DNA of 64,000 nt from CBDAQV01 sp965199335 (GTDB taxonomy: Bacteria > Pseudomonadota > Alphaproteobacteria > CALMVH01), in the NCBI GenBank assembly GCA_965199335.1, contig CBDAQZ010000004.1, positions 806,001-870,000 on the forward strand. The letters are read 5' to 3'. A program made the position numbers and the translations under genes. This document shows, in pieces, positions 43,375 through 51,916 of the stretch. The stretch's first letter is position 1, and every line of letters begins with the position of its first letter. The notes under the pieces are model-generated. The model saw only the letters and a list, made by a program, of their open reading frames with translations, ran no database searches and was not told where the DNA came from.

Positions 43375-43959
43375 ATGACGGCTATGAACGCCATTCAGGC
43401 CCTGAAGGGCCAAATCCTGAGCTTCAATCTGAGTCCAAAAGGGGTGCCGGAAGGCATCATCCTGCAGCTTGCCGACACGATGGTGCAGGTGAATTTCGAT
43501 TCCGAAATAGCCGGACAGCTAACGCAGATCGTTTCCGAAGGACACTCCGTCGTGGTCGAGGCGCGCCGCGATGCGGACGTTCATGCCGATGCTGCCAATC
43601 CTGTGTTCAGCCTGCTCAAACTGTCCCTTGGCGACGATCCGAAATCGGTACTGGTTGCCGATGGTGCGGCCGAGACCGATGTAGTGGTCACCGGAAAAAT
43701 CTTGCGGCTGAACCACGCCCGGCGCGGTGAGGTCAACGGCGCTATTCTCGACAGTGGCGAGTTCGTTCACCTTCGCCCTCACGGCGTGCACGCCGTCGGT
43801 GGGCTTGCCGTGGGCGAAACGATCGAAGTCAGGGGCGATGTAAGGCCCGGATGGTCGGGCCACAGGGTGATCGAAGCGCGAAGCGCCAACGGCATCGAGA
43901 TCGGCAAGCCGCCGCACAAAAAGCACGAGCCGAAACACAGGCACGAGGCGGCGCACTGA
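43375..43959 (+). CDS. Hypothetical protein with duplicated OB-like units
   Basis: A 194-aa soluble protein whose two halves look alike: GQILSFNLSPKGVPEGIIL followed by a V-rich strand, and GKILRLNHARRGEVNGAIL followed by EFVHLRPHGV. Each half ends in a Gly-x-x-(V/I)-x-V strand. The C-terminus is His/Lys-rich (KPPHKKHEPKHRHEAAH) and could bind metal. It precedes the MFS and ArsB genes with short spacing and may belong to the same operon. Function unknown. Confidence 0.65.
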   Translation: MTAMNAIQALKGQILSFNLSPKGVPEGIILQLADTMVQVNFDSEIAGQLTQIVSEGHSVVVEARRDADVHADAANPVFSLLKLSLGDDPKSVLVADGAAETDVVVTGKILRLNHARRGEVNGAILDSGEFVHLRPHGVHAVGGLAVGETIEVRGDVRPGWSGHRVIEARSANGIEIGKPPHKKHEPKHRHEAAH

Positions 43960-43971
43960 CGCAGGCGCGCC

Positions 43972-45240
43972 GTGACCCTCGATAACAAGGATGACTGCCC
44001 GCCGGAACGCCGGCCAAGCGCGCGCAGCCTGCGCGGTCTCGACTGGACGAACTTCTTCCTCGCGGACGTTCAGACCGGCGTCGGTCCTTTCCTCGCGATC
44101 TACCTGACCTCGATGCCGGATCTGGGTTGGAACCAGGAATCGGCCGGTCTTGCCCTGACGGTCGGCGGCATCGCCGGCATTCTGGCGCAGACGCCGGCGG
44201 GAGCCCTCGTCGACAGGCTGAAATGCAAGCGCACCCTGATTGCCGTCGCGACTCTCTGCCTGGCCGTTTCCGCATTGGTGATCGCACTCTTCCCACGTTT
44301 CTGGCCGGTCCTCGCCGCGCAAGCGGTAATCGGCTCAACCAGCAGCGTCTTTCTGCCCGCCATCGCCGCCATGAGCCTGGGCCTGGTCGGCCGTGCCGCC
44401 TTCGACCGGCGGCAGGGCCGCAATCAGACCTTCAACAGCGGCGGCAATGTCGTGGCAGCCATCGCCATGGGGCTTCTGGGCTACCTTGTCAGCAACAGGT
44501 CCATCTTCGGGTTCGTTGCCGGGATGATCGTTCCCACGCTGCTCTGCCTGCGCTGGATCGATCCCAGGGAAATCGATTACGATCTTGCCAGAGGTTGCGC
44601 CGAAGGGGGTGCGGATCGCGGCGATGCACACGGGATACACCGCCTGTTCGCTGACAAACGGCTGCTCATCTTCCTTGCCTGCGCGGTGGCGTTCCATTTC
44701 GCCAACGCGGCCATGCTCCCGCTTCTGGGCGAATTGCTGGGCGAGGGCAAGGGGCGAAGCTCCATGCTGTTCATGACGGCATGCGTCGTCACCACGCAGA
44801 TCGTCGTCACGATATTCGCCGGCCCGGTGGGGCGTCTTGCCTCTGTCTGGGGACGCAAGCGCTTGCTGCTGATCGGGTTCGCCGTGCTGCCGATCCGGGC
44901 GCTTCTATACACGTTGACACATAATGCGGCGGCTCTCGTCAGCATCCAGATACTGGACGGCATCGGCGCTGTCGTGTTCGGCGTGGTGTCCGTTCTGGTG
45001 ATTGCCGATCTTACGAAAGGGACCGGCCGCTTCAATCTGGCGCAAGGATTCATCGCCACGGCGGTAGGGATCGGCGCTTCGCTAAGCCAGGTCTGCGCAG
45101 GGACCATGGCCCACCGCTTCGGGTATGATGCGGCGTTTCTTTTCCTTGCTGGCATTGCGGGCGCGGCGTTCGTGCTGTTCCTGACATTCATGCCGGAAAC
45201 CCTGCCGGGTAGAGCTAAGGAGGCCCGTAATGACGGGTGA
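43972..45240 (+). CDS. Major facilitator superfamily transporter
   Basis: 422-aa inner-membrane MFS permease with about twelve helices. It starts with GTG at 43972, 12 bp after the preceding stop. Recognisable MFS features include GLDWTNFFLADVQTGVGPFL in helix 1, the loop-2/3 motif ALVDRLKCKRTLI (motif A equivalent) and AGPVGRLASVWGRKRLLL in the second half. It overlaps the ArsB-like gene by 11 bp. Substrate unknown; an association with arsenic or another oxyanion is suggested only by its partner. Confidence 0.85.
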   Translation: MTLDNKDDCPPERRPSARSLRGLDWTNFFLADVQTGVGPFLAIYLTSMPDLGWNQESAGLALTVGGIAGILAQTPAGALVDRLKCKRTLIAVATLCLAVSALVIALFPRFWPVLAAQAVIGSTSSVFLPAIAAMSLGLVGRAAFDRRQGRNQTFNSGGNVVAAIAMGLLGYLVSNRSIFGFVAGMIVPTLLCLRWIDPREIDYDLARGCAEGGADRGDAHGIHRLFADKRLLIFLACAVAFHFANAAMLPLLGELLGEGKGRSSMLFMTACVVTTQIVVTIFAGPVGRLASVWGRKRLLLIGFAVLPIRALLYTLTHNAAALVSIQILDGIGAVVFGVVSVLVIADLTKGTGRFNLAQGFIATAVGIGASLSQVCAGTMAHRFGYDAAFLFLAGIAGAAFVLFLTFMPETLPGRAKEARNDG

Positions 45241-46498
45241 ACCCGGCGTGGCAGCGATGGCAACGATCGCCATCGCTGTCCTTTCGACAGCCGCCGTGAT
45301 TATCCGGCCATGGAAAGTCCCGGAGGCCGTATGGGCGGTGTGTGGAGCGGTCCTGCTGCTTGTCTTCGGGCTGCTTCCCATGTCGGACGGACTGCGCGCG
45401 GTCGCCAAGGGAACCGACGTCTACCTGTTCCTGACCGGCATGATGCTGCTGTCCGAACTGGCCCGGCGCGAAGGCCTGTTCGACTTTCTGGCGGCGCATG
45501 CGGCAAAGCGGGCGCACGGCTCCGCGTCGCGACTCTTCCTGCTGGTCTACGGCGTTGGGACGCTGGTCACCGTCTTCATGTCCAACGACGCCACGGCTGT
45601 CGTGCTGACGCCCGCCGTCTTCGCCGCCGCAAGGGCGGTGAAGGCGAAGCCCTTGCCCTACGTGTATGTCTGCGCGTTCATCGCCAATGCCGCCAGTTTC
45701 GTTTTGCCGATCTCCAACCCGGCGAACCTCGTCCTGTTTCAGAGCAAGACGCCGCCCTTGCTGGCTTGGCTTGAGACCTTCGGCGCTCCCTCGCTCATCG
45801 CCGTTGCAGTGACGTTTGGCGTCCTGCGCTGGACGCAACGCGCGGTGTTGAAAGAGCCGATTGGCAGCGATGTCGATGCTCCACCTCTCTCCAAAAGGGG
45901 AGTCGCCGCCGGGATCGGCATCGGCTTGACGGCTATTGTGCTCATGGGGGCGTCGGTAGTGCAAATCCAGCTTGGCTGGCCGACCTTTGTTACCGGCGCT
46001 CTGACCTTCGCTGTCGTATTATCGATCAAGCGTGAATCGCCATGGCCTTTGCTCAAGGAAATATCATGGGCAGTCCTGCCGCTTGTCGCCGGCCTGTTCG
46101 TCCTTGTCGAGGGACTGGACCACGCCGGTCTCACCAAGCTTGTCTCCGGCCTTCTGGTCGATAGCGGTTCGCACAGCCCTGCATGGACCGCGATGGGCGC
46201 GGGAGCCTTCATCGCGTTCGTTTGCAACCTGACGAACAATTTGCCGGCGGGACTGATCGCAGCGCTGACGTTGAAGGGTGCGCATGCTGGCAGCCTCTTG
46301 CGCAGCGCCGTGCTCGTGGGGGTCGACCTCGGCCCCAATCTCTCCGTGACAGGCTCGCTTGCCACCATCCTCTGGCTCACGGCCTTGCGCCGCGAGGGCG
46401 AAACCGTCTCGGCCTGGCAGTTTCTCAAACTAGGAGCGTTAGCGATGCCCCTGGCCCTCATTCCAGCGCTCGTCTCGCTTATGCTGCTGGATCATTGA
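45230..46498 (+). CDS. ArsB-type arsenite/anion permease
   Basis: 422-aa ion-transporter-superfamily permease resembling ArsB. Conserved segments are DVYLFLTGMMLLSELARREG, TVFMSNDATAVVLTP, FVLPISNPANLV, CNLTNNLPAGLIA and VGVDLGPNLSVTGSLATILW, the last two being hallmarks of the arsenite exporter. GGAGG lies upstream of the ATG within the MFS gene. No arsR, arsC or arsA is adjacent, so expression control and exact substrate are open. Confidence 0.88.
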   Translation: MTGEPGVAAMATIAIAVLSTAAVIIRPWKVPEAVWAVCGAVLLLVFGLLPMSDGLRAVAKGTDVYLFLTGMMLLSELARREGLFDFLAAHAAKRAHGSASRLFLLVYGVGTLVTVFMSNDATAVVLTPAVFAAARAVKAKPLPYVYVCAFIANAASFVLPISNPANLVLFQSKTPPLLAWLETFGAPSLIAVAVTFGVLRWTQRAVLKEPIGSDVDAPPLSKRGVAAGIGIGLTAIVLMGASVVQIQLGWPTFVTGALTFAVVLSIKRESPWPLLKEISWAVLPLVAGLFVLVEGLDHAGLTKLVSGLLVDSGSHSPAWTAMGAGAFIAFVCNLTNNLPAGLIAALTLKGAHAGSLLRSAVLVGVDLGPNLSVTGSLATILWLTALRREGETVSAWQFLKLGALAMPLALIPALVSLMLLDH

Positions 46499-46554
46499 GC
46501 ATGTCCCGTCTGCAAAGCGGGCTGCACCCCCACCACAACCTAACGGAGACTCGG

Positions 46555-46725
46555 ATGAAGAAACAACTCCTGGTCCTGCCATTGCTGCTGGCAGCTTGCG
46601 CCTGCCATCCCAATCCGCCGCCGCCACCGCCGCCTCCACCGCCGGCAGACCACGCAGCGCCGCCTCCTCCTCCTCCAGGTCCGAACCGGCCCGTGCCGCC
46701 GCCGCCGCCGAATTCAGACCAATAA
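46555..46725 (+). CDS. Small proline-rich lipoprotein
   Basis: 56 aa: a lipoprotein signal (LLVLPLLLAACAC) followed by polyproline blocks interrupted by short polar stretches. GGAG lies 8 nt upstream of the ATG. It is probably outer-membrane anchored with an extended polyproline II tail, but no function can be named. It follows ArsB by 56 bp. Confidence 0.7.
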   Translation: MKKQLLVLPLLLAACACHPNPPPPPPPPPPADHAAPPPPPPGPNRPVPPPPPNSDQ

Positions 46726-46735
46726 TGGTGAAACC

Positions 46736-46757
46736 AGAGCCGGGCCAAGTCCCGGCT
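46736..46757. terminator. Hairpin, probable bidirectional terminator
   Basis: GAGCCGGG-CCAAGT-CCCGGCTC, an 8-bp perfect GC-rich stem 10 bp after the proline-rich lipoprotein stop. The following CCATTTCTC is only weakly T-rich on the plus strand. Confidence 0.5.
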
Positions 46758-46765
46758 CCCATTTC

Positions 46766-46969
46766 TCAAAATTTGGAGACCAACGTTATTCCTCCCACCA
46801 TCAGTATCGCTCCCAATGCCCGCCACCAGTTCATCGGATGCTCCGGCATGCGCAGAAGCCCGTAGTGGTCGATTGCCAGTGACATGACGAGGTTTGCTGT
46901 GATTACCAGCCCGTTGAAAGGTCCGGCCCCGATCTTGTCCACCATCGTCAGTCCGGCATAGCTTCCTTT
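46766..46969 (-). pseudogene. YdcZ/DUF606-family (DMT) transporter, C-terminal remnant
   Basis: The minus strand, ending at the TGA at 46766-46768, reads GAGPFNGLVITANLVMSLAI, DHYGLLRMPEHP and RALGAILMVGGITLV, the last two helices of a YdcZ-type membrane protein. A TAG lies just upstream of the homologous region and the rest of the roughly 150-aa protein is missing. It is a truncated remnant of about 66 codons. Confidence 0.65.
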
Positions 46970-47018
46970 TATGCGACTCTACGCTTTTTCAGCCGTCCGA
47001 TTTCGTATATTCGCGCCA

Positions 47019-47627
47019 ATGAAATTTCCTCTTCGTCTCTCCGCGGTCTTGGCTTTTACCGTGGCCTGTGCGCTACCCGTCAAGGCAGGCGTAAGGCAAG
47101 GTTACATCCAGCCACAAATCCATAATCATCACTACGATTACGCCGACTGGCATTATGAAGATTATACGGATCGGGCGACCGGCCAGCGTTTTCACAGGGC
47201 GACCAAGCGCGCCGACCAGCCTGCTCGAACCGACAATGGCACTTTTGCCGCAAGACTCTCCCTTCGAATGACCCCGGATTTGCATCTGCAGTTGGGCACG
47301 GTTCAAAACGGCGGCCGATCACTTGTGGATTGTTCGACGTCCTGCGTCGTTACGATGCAGTTCGATGACGATGACCCCGTACAGGTAAAAGGTAGCCCCG
47401 TAACAAACCCGAGCAACGTGGCGCTTGAACCGGCTCAGGATTTGGTCGACCGCATCAAGGCTGCAAGAGAGGTCAAGATTACAGCCCCTCTGAGAAGTGC
47501 CGGGCCGGTTACATTCGACTTTGCTACGTCAGATCTCGAATGGCCACGAGACGACAAGCAGGGCGAGACGAAAAGCACAGAAGATCATGGTGAGGATTCC
47601 AACACACAAGGCACGCCTCCCGAGTGA
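47019..47627 (+). CDS. Hypothetical secreted protein
   Basis: 202-aa protein with a cleavable Sec signal (LRLSAVLAFTVACALPVKAG) and a Tyr/His/Asp-rich N-terminal mature region (QIHNHHYDYADWHYEDY). A CSTSC pair suggests a periplasmic disulfide. The ATG at 47019 is preferred because it starts the signal peptide. No family recognised; the C-terminus is acidic and probably disordered. Confidence 0.65.
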   Translation: MKFPLRLSAVLAFTVACALPVKAGVRQGYIQPQIHNHHYDYADWHYEDYTDRATGQRFHRATKRADQPARTDNGTFAARLSLRMTPDLHLQLGTVQNGGRSLVDCSTSCVVTMQFDDDDPVQVKGSPVTNPSNVALEPAQDLVDRIKAAREVKITAPLRSAGPVTFDFATSDLEWPRDDKQGETKSTEDHGEDSNTQGTPPE

Positions 47628-47732
47628 TCCCGCCGGGCCTGCCGGCGAAGGTATCTGGTACGATCGACACTCACATCCGCAAGCAAGGCCGGAGCAGCGC
47701 CCACGGTCGAATCATAAAGCTGACGAGCGGGA

Positions 47733-48035
47733 TCAGACCGGCATGCGGACGATGGCTTTGTCCTCTTCGGACAAGGTACTGTGTACGTGGATCAGCTTCT
47801 TGCGCGCCTCGATCGCCACCTTCACAAGCTGTTGCAGTTGCGGGTTTGTCGGCATGTCCCCTTCCAGCGCGGGCAGGATGACCGTAACGGGCGTGTGGGC
47901 GCTGGCCTGCAATCCTGTGACCGTGGCACTCAGGGCATTTGCCGCCCTGTTTACTATGTCGGTCTGCTTTTTGAGCTCTTCCTTTGCAGAGTTGAATTCT
48001 TTCACTGCGGTTTTGAAAGCTTCCAACGTTGCCAT
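47733..48035 (-). CDS. Hypothetical helical protein (100 aa)
   Basis: Starts at the ATG at 48035, MATLEAFKTAVKEFNSAKEE, and is largely amphipathic helix, possibly a coiled coil. The open frame runs further upstream but overlaps the divergent RTX remnant and loses coding character. No family recognised. Confidence 0.6.
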   Translation of the reverse strand: MATLEAFKTAVKEFNSAKEELKKQTDIVNRAANALSATVTGLQASAHTPVTVILPALEGDMPTNPQLQQLVKVAIEARKKLIHVHSTLSEEDKAIVRMPV

Positions 48036-48089
48036 ACTGCCCTCGAAGTTGAGGGCCAAGGATGCACAACCTTTGGAGAAAGTCGAGTC

Positions 48090-48582
48090 ATGACCGATCC
48101 CGTCTTCCATCCTTGCCCCGGTATCGCCCATCGGCATCCGTGCGCAGGCGTGACCTACAGGGTCAACCAGGGGGATGCGGCAAACCAGATCATTGCCAAC
48201 ACGACCAGCACCGATCCGGGGCCGAACGGCCAGCTGGACATCTACGCACCCGAAACGGGCCTGTGGTTCGCCCGTTCTGGTAACGACCTGGTCGTCGACG
48301 TCCTGGGACCAGAGAAGGCTGCGACGATCAAGAACTGGTACGCCACCAGCACGACCAACTGGCAGCAATTGTCGGAGATCGTCGCCGGAAATTATTTCGA
48401 GACCGTCGAGACCAGCTTCCAGAACCTGATCCAAGCCATGGCGACTTTCGCCGCCGCCACGCCAAGGGTTCAATCCGCTGACTACGACGCATACCAGCCT
48501 GAGCGACAGCTACCACACAGGGCAGTTCGGCAACACCGCTCTGGCGATTGCTTTGAACGGCGCCTGGAAGGGCACCGGCTAA
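48090..48582 (+). pseudogene. RTX/haemolysin-type C-terminal domain remnant, frameshifted
   Basis: From ATG 48090, after about 40 residues, the frame reads QLDIYAPETGLWFARSGNDLVVDVLG, TIKNWYA and FQNLIQAMATFAAA, resembling the C-terminal region of haemolysin-type calcium-binding proteins. Homology-like sequence then continues in another frame (NPLTTTHTSLSD to ALAIALNGAWKGTG) to TAA at 48580-48582, so there is a frameshift near 48468. The large N-terminal repeat region is missing. It is a dead fragment of a surface or secreted RTX protein. Confidence 0.6.
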
Positions 48583-49346
48583 CTTTCCCCCCGATCCCCT
48601 GTGCGGCTCTGTCCCTCCGGGCACAGGTCCAGCAGGGGGCAGCGCGCGCAGGCGGGCCGGGCGGCGAAGCAGCAGCGCTGGCCGTGGATCATCATGACCT
48701 CGTGATTGTCGTAGACCTCCTGTGCCGGCCAATCGGGCGGCAGCTGCCCGGCTAGGATCACATGGGACCGGGCCTCGCTGACCTTCGGGCCAATCAGGCC
48801 GGTGCGCATCGCGACGCGGTAGTGATGGCTGTCGATGGGCAGTGCCGGCATGCGGAGCAGGCTGAACAGCAGTGTTGCGGCGCTGGTCTTCGGGCCGACG
48901 CCCGGCAGGTCCTGCAGCCAGGCGCGTGCCTTGTCCACCGGCAGGTCGCCCAGGAACGCCAGTGATAACTCGCCATGCCGCCGCATGATTTCCCGCAGCA
49001 CAAGCTGGATGCGCGGCGCTTTCTGTTCGGGCCAGGTAACGGCGGCGATGGTGTCCTGGACCAAGGCCAGCGGCGCCTCCATTACTTCATGCCAGGTCGG
49101 GAAGCGGGCGCGCAGCGCCTTGAATGCGACTCCCGAATCGTGATTGCGCGTGCGATGCGACAGCAGCGAGGAGATCAGCTCGCTGAGCGGGTCGAGATGG
49201 TGAAAATAGGGAATCGGGCAGCCATAGACGGCACACAGCCGGCGCTGGATTTCCAGCGCCTTAGCCTGCAAGGGGGCGGGCCCGGATCGTTCGGTGCGAA
49301 CATCATGCCGACCACTTAGTTTGCCGGACCTCAAGGAAAATCCCAC
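48579..49346 (-). CDS. Endonuclease III-like DNA glycosylase
   Basis: 255-aa HhH-GPD base-excision protein. The hairpin LQDLPGVGPKTSAATLLFSL contains the lysine position, the catalytic aspartate is in LPIDSHHYRVA, and the C-terminal [4Fe-4S] ligands follow the C-x6-C-x2-C-x5-C spacing (CFAARPACARCPLLDLC). The substrate specificity is uncertain because several residues differ from classical Nth (GPK rather than GRK). An in-frame start somewhat downstream of 49346 is also possible. It converges with the RTX remnant with a 4-bp overlap. Confidence 0.85.
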   Translation of the reverse strand: MGFSLRSGKLSGRHDVRTERSGPAPLQAKALEIQRRLCAVYGCPIPYFHHLDPLSELISSLLSHRTRNHDSGVAFKALRARFPTWHEVMEAPLALVQDTIAAVTWPEQKAPRIQLVLREIMRRHGELSLAFLGDLPVDKARAWLQDLPGVGPKTSAATLLFSLLRMPALPIDSHHYRVAMRTGLIGPKVSEARSHVILAGQLPPDWPAQEVYDNHEVMMIHGQRCCFAARPACARCPLLDLCPEGQSRTGDRGES

Positions 49347-49486
49347 CGAACCTACAAATCTCGCAAGAGAGCAAGCTAACCTTGGCTCGCATCAAAACGA
49401 AACAGGATTTCCCACAGAAATAGATGTTTACAAAAAGCACTTGAAAGATGTAATAATAAAATTCATATTTTATTAAGGAGCTGATT

Positions 49487-49771
49487 ATGTCGTTTGCAGG
49501 AACTATGCATACCATGAGTCCGGGACAGCGCCTGTGCGTGTATGTGGGCATTGCAGGAATGACCTTGCTGCCCAAATCCGCATTCGACCTCGTGGCGGGC
49601 GAAATCGGTTCCCACAAGGCAAATGCGACCTCTGCTCAGCATGCAAGTTCCGAGCAGCAAGCGACGAAGGGTATGACAGATATAGGCGCCGACGCGGTAC
49701 TAATAGCCTTGGGACTGTCTGTATTCCTGCGGCGTAACGGCAAGGTTCGCGAAAACGAGAACGCCGCCTAG
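49487..49771 (+). CDS. Hypothetical small membrane protein
   Basis: 94 aa with two weakly hydrophobic segments (LCVYVGIAGMTLLPKSAF and IGADAVLIALGLSVFL). AAGGAG lies 7 nt upstream of the ATG. The upstream 100 bp are markedly AT-rich (possible -35 TTGAAA at 49441), unlike the surroundings, suggesting recent acquisition. No family recognised. Confidence 0.55.
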   Translation: MSFAGTMHTMSPGQRLCVYVGIAGMTLLPKSAFDLVAGEIGSHKANATSAQHASSEQQATKGMTDIGADAVLIALGLSVFLRRNGKVRENENAA

Positions 49772-49821
49772 ACCCTGATTCGTTGATGTGACATTATCCG
49801 TCCGGATCCAAGGGAACCTGC

Positions 49822-50037
49822 GTCACCTTCGAACAGGGGCGCGGACCGTGCCGCGGCCTAGTCTTGGCGCAGCCGAAGGCGGGCCGATCGAGGAGATCCC
49901 CTAACGAGAAGCACTGGCACGGCGCCACCCCGGCGACCGCCATGACGCACACGCTATCCAGGAAAAAACAGGACGGCAGGGTCGTGGACTGGATGGAGCG
50001 GGAGAGCGACGACAATATCGGCTCTGAGTTCGAATAA
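49822..50037 (+). pseudogene. Cupin-domain protein remnant
   Basis: The 316-bp gap before the next gene contains cupin-like coding traces: VTFEQG, then in another frame GGPIEEIP, then in the first frame PNEKHWHGATPATAMTH and DGRVVDWME to TAA at 50037. The order matches the cupin partner of carboxymuconolactone-decarboxylase-type proteins, but the middle (WHTHPLGQ region) is deleted and frames change. Non-functional. Confidence 0.6.
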
Positions 50038-50114
50038 AGACTTTTTTATGTCCGAAACTGTTGCGATAAGTCTAACGACATGTTAATTTGACCACATCAA
50101 TTTTGGAGTGCGCC

Positions 50115-50498
50115 ATGGGTGAGTTTCTGGAAAATGTTGGTTCCGACGATGCCGGCGATGTCTCACCGACTCTGCGCCTGAGGACGGGCCTGGAGAGGGC
50201 CATTGATCAAATGACCAGCAGCGCCCCGCCGTTCAGTTTCGGCGGCGACCCCGATGAGGATGACGACGGGCTGGAACTCGACGGTGACGATTTCGAAGAC
50301 GAAAGCTATAACGCCGCCGCTATAACCGATCTGTCGGATGAGGATGAAGTGCTGTTCGAAGGTATTGCCGCGGTTCCCGCGCAAACTGTCGAGGCCGCTC
50401 CATCGGCCCCTACGCGCAACGAAGGTGCCGGGTGGCTCGATTTCCTGCCCTCGACCGGCCGGGGCGATGCAGCGGGACCTGTACCCGCCGATCTGTGA
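50115..50498 (+). CDS. Hypothetical acidic protein
   Basis: 127 aa, strongly acidic in the middle (GGDPDEDDDGLELDGDDFEDE), probably largely disordered. The ATG at 50115 has GGAG 7 nt upstream; an in-frame TTG at 50088 is less likely. No family recognised. It lies 41 bp before the DAO-type oxidase. Confidence 0.55.
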   Translation: MGEFLENVGSDDAGDVSPTLRLRTGLERAIDQMTSSAPPFSFGGDPDEDDDGLELDGDDFEDESYNAAAITDLSDEDEVLFEGIAAVPAQTVEAAPSAPTRNEGAGWLDFLPSTGRGDAAGPVPADL

Positions 50499-50539
50499 AG
50501 CGCTTCCGCTCATACCAGGACAGGCAATAAGCCGCTAGA

Positions 50540-51664
50540 ATGCCGACCCGTTTCATTGTGATCGGGGGCGGCATCGCCGGGGCATCCGCGGCTTACGAGC
50601 TGGCGGCGTATGGCGACGTGCTGGTGCTGGAACGGGAATCCTCTCCCGCCTATCACTCCACCGGCCGCTCGGTCGCGATCTATTCCAGCACCTACGGCAA
50701 TGCGCCGATCCGCGCGCTCAGTACCGCAAGCCGTGGATTCTTCGATGCGCCGCCCGCCGGTTTTGCCGATCATACGCTGCTGACGCCGTCGGGCGAATTG
50801 ATCGTCGGGCGCAGCGGCAGCGAAGGCCGCCTCGACGATCTGGCGCGCGCCTTCCAGGTGCTGACCCCTTCGGTCCGCCGCCTTACGGCAGGAGAAACTA
50901 TCGCCCTCGTGCCGGTACTGCGCCGCGACTGGCTGGCTGGCGGCGTCTACGAGCCGGATGCGATGCATATGGATGTCGATGCTATCCACCAGGGCTATTT
51001 GCGGGGGCTGAAAGCGCGGGGCGGCCGCATAGTCCTGAATACGGAAGTCAGCGGCTTGCACAGGGCCCATACCGTCTGGCGCGTTGAAACAGGGACTGAC
51101 TCCTACGAGGCCGACATCGTCGTCAACGCCGCCGGCGCGTGGGCCGATGTCATCGGCGCCATGGCCGGGGCCAAACCCATCGGGCTGATGCCCAAACGCC
51201 GGAGCGCCGCGATCATGCGCTTTCCCGAAGGCGTCGATGGCGCACGCTGGCCGTTTGTCATCGACCTGGACGAGACTTTCTATTTCAAGCCGGAATCGGG
51301 CAAGCTGCTGGTCTCCCCCGCCGATGAAACCGACAGCGAACCGGTCGATGCCTATCCCGACGATTATGACATAGCCGTCGCGCTCGATCATATCCAGCAG
51401 GCGGCGGACCTGCCGGTAACAAGGGTCGAACGTAGTTGGGCAGGTCTGCGCAGCTTTGTAGCCGATCGGTCGCCTGTGGTCGGCTACGATCCGATCGTGC
51501 CCGGCTTTTTCTGGTGCGCGGGGCAGGGCGGTTATGGCATCCAGTCCGCCCCGGCAATGGGCCGGGTGAGCGCCGCGCTTGCTACGGGCGATTCCATGCC
51601 CGACGATCTGGCCACGCTTGGCCTGATGGCCGAAACATTGTCGCCAGGCCGCTGCCAGGGTTAG
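50540..51664 (+). CDS. FAD-dependent amine/D-amino-acid oxidase (DAO family)
   Basis: 374-aa flavoprotein of the DadA/glycine-oxidase superfamily. The N-terminal FAD-binding strand is FIVIGGGIAGASAAYELAAYGDVLVLE, followed by STGRSVAIYSS. The central VVNAAGAWADVIGAMAG and C-terminal WAGLRSFVADRSPVVGYDP and GQGGYGIQSAPAMGR complete the fold. It is cytoplasmic with no signal. The oxidised amine cannot be named from sequence. A DUF1192 gene follows 18 bp later. Confidence 0.85.
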   Translation: MPTRFIVIGGGIAGASAAYELAAYGDVLVLERESSPAYHSTGRSVAIYSSTYGNAPIRALSTASRGFFDAPPAGFADHTLLTPSGELIVGRSGSEGRLDDLARAFQVLTPSVRRLTAGETIALVPVLRRDWLAGGVYEPDAMHMDVDAIHQGYLRGLKARGGRIVLNTEVSGLHRAHTVWRVETGTDSYEADIVVNAAGAWADVIGAMAGAKPIGLMPKRRSAAIMRFPEGVDGARWPFVIDLDETFYFKPESGKLLVSPADETDSEPVDAYPDDYDIAVALDHIQQAADLPVTRVERSWAGLRSFVADRSPVVGYDPIVPGFFWCAGQGGYGIQSAPAMGRVSAALATGDSMPDDLATLGLMAETLSPGRCQG

Positions 51665-51682
51665 CCATCAAGGGAGTTATCG

Positions 51683-51868
51683 ATGTTCGAGGAAAACGAC
51701 GCACCTATGAAGAAACCGGCCTTGAAGCCGCTCGACGCGCTTTCGATCGACGAGCTTGAAGCCTATATCCTCCAGCTCGAGACCGAAATCGTGCGGGTGA
51801 AGGCGGCGATTACCGTAAAGCAAAGCCATGCCGAGGCGGCGGCGGCATTCTTCAAGACGCAGTCGTAG
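51683..51868 (+). CDS. DUF1192 family small protein
   Basis: 61 aa matching the alphaproteobacterial DUF1192 family: KPLDALSIDELEAYILQLETEIVRVKAAI. It is a short amphipathic helix protein of unknown function, often near oxidoreductase genes. A strong hairpin follows directly. Confidence 0.85.
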   Translation: MFEENDAPMKKPALKPLDALSIDELEAYILQLETEIVRVKAAITVKQSHAEAAAAFFKTQS

Positions 51869-51870
51869 AA

Positions 51871-51898
51871 AAGGGCGCCCCGTTGCCGGAGCGCCCTT
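51871..51898. terminator. Bidirectional terminator hairpin
   Basis: AAGGGCGC and GCGCCCTT pair perfectly around a 12-nt loop between the convergent stops of the DUF1192 gene (51868) and the next, leftward gene (51917). Confidence 0.7.
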
Positions 51899-51916
51899 CC
51901 CTTATGCGATCGTTTT

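Noticed and set aside
46183..46554. Upstream extension of the proline-rich lipoprotein frame
   Set aside because: Overlaps the ArsB gene in another frame; the ATG at 46555 with ribosome-binding site and lipoprotein signal is the obvious start.
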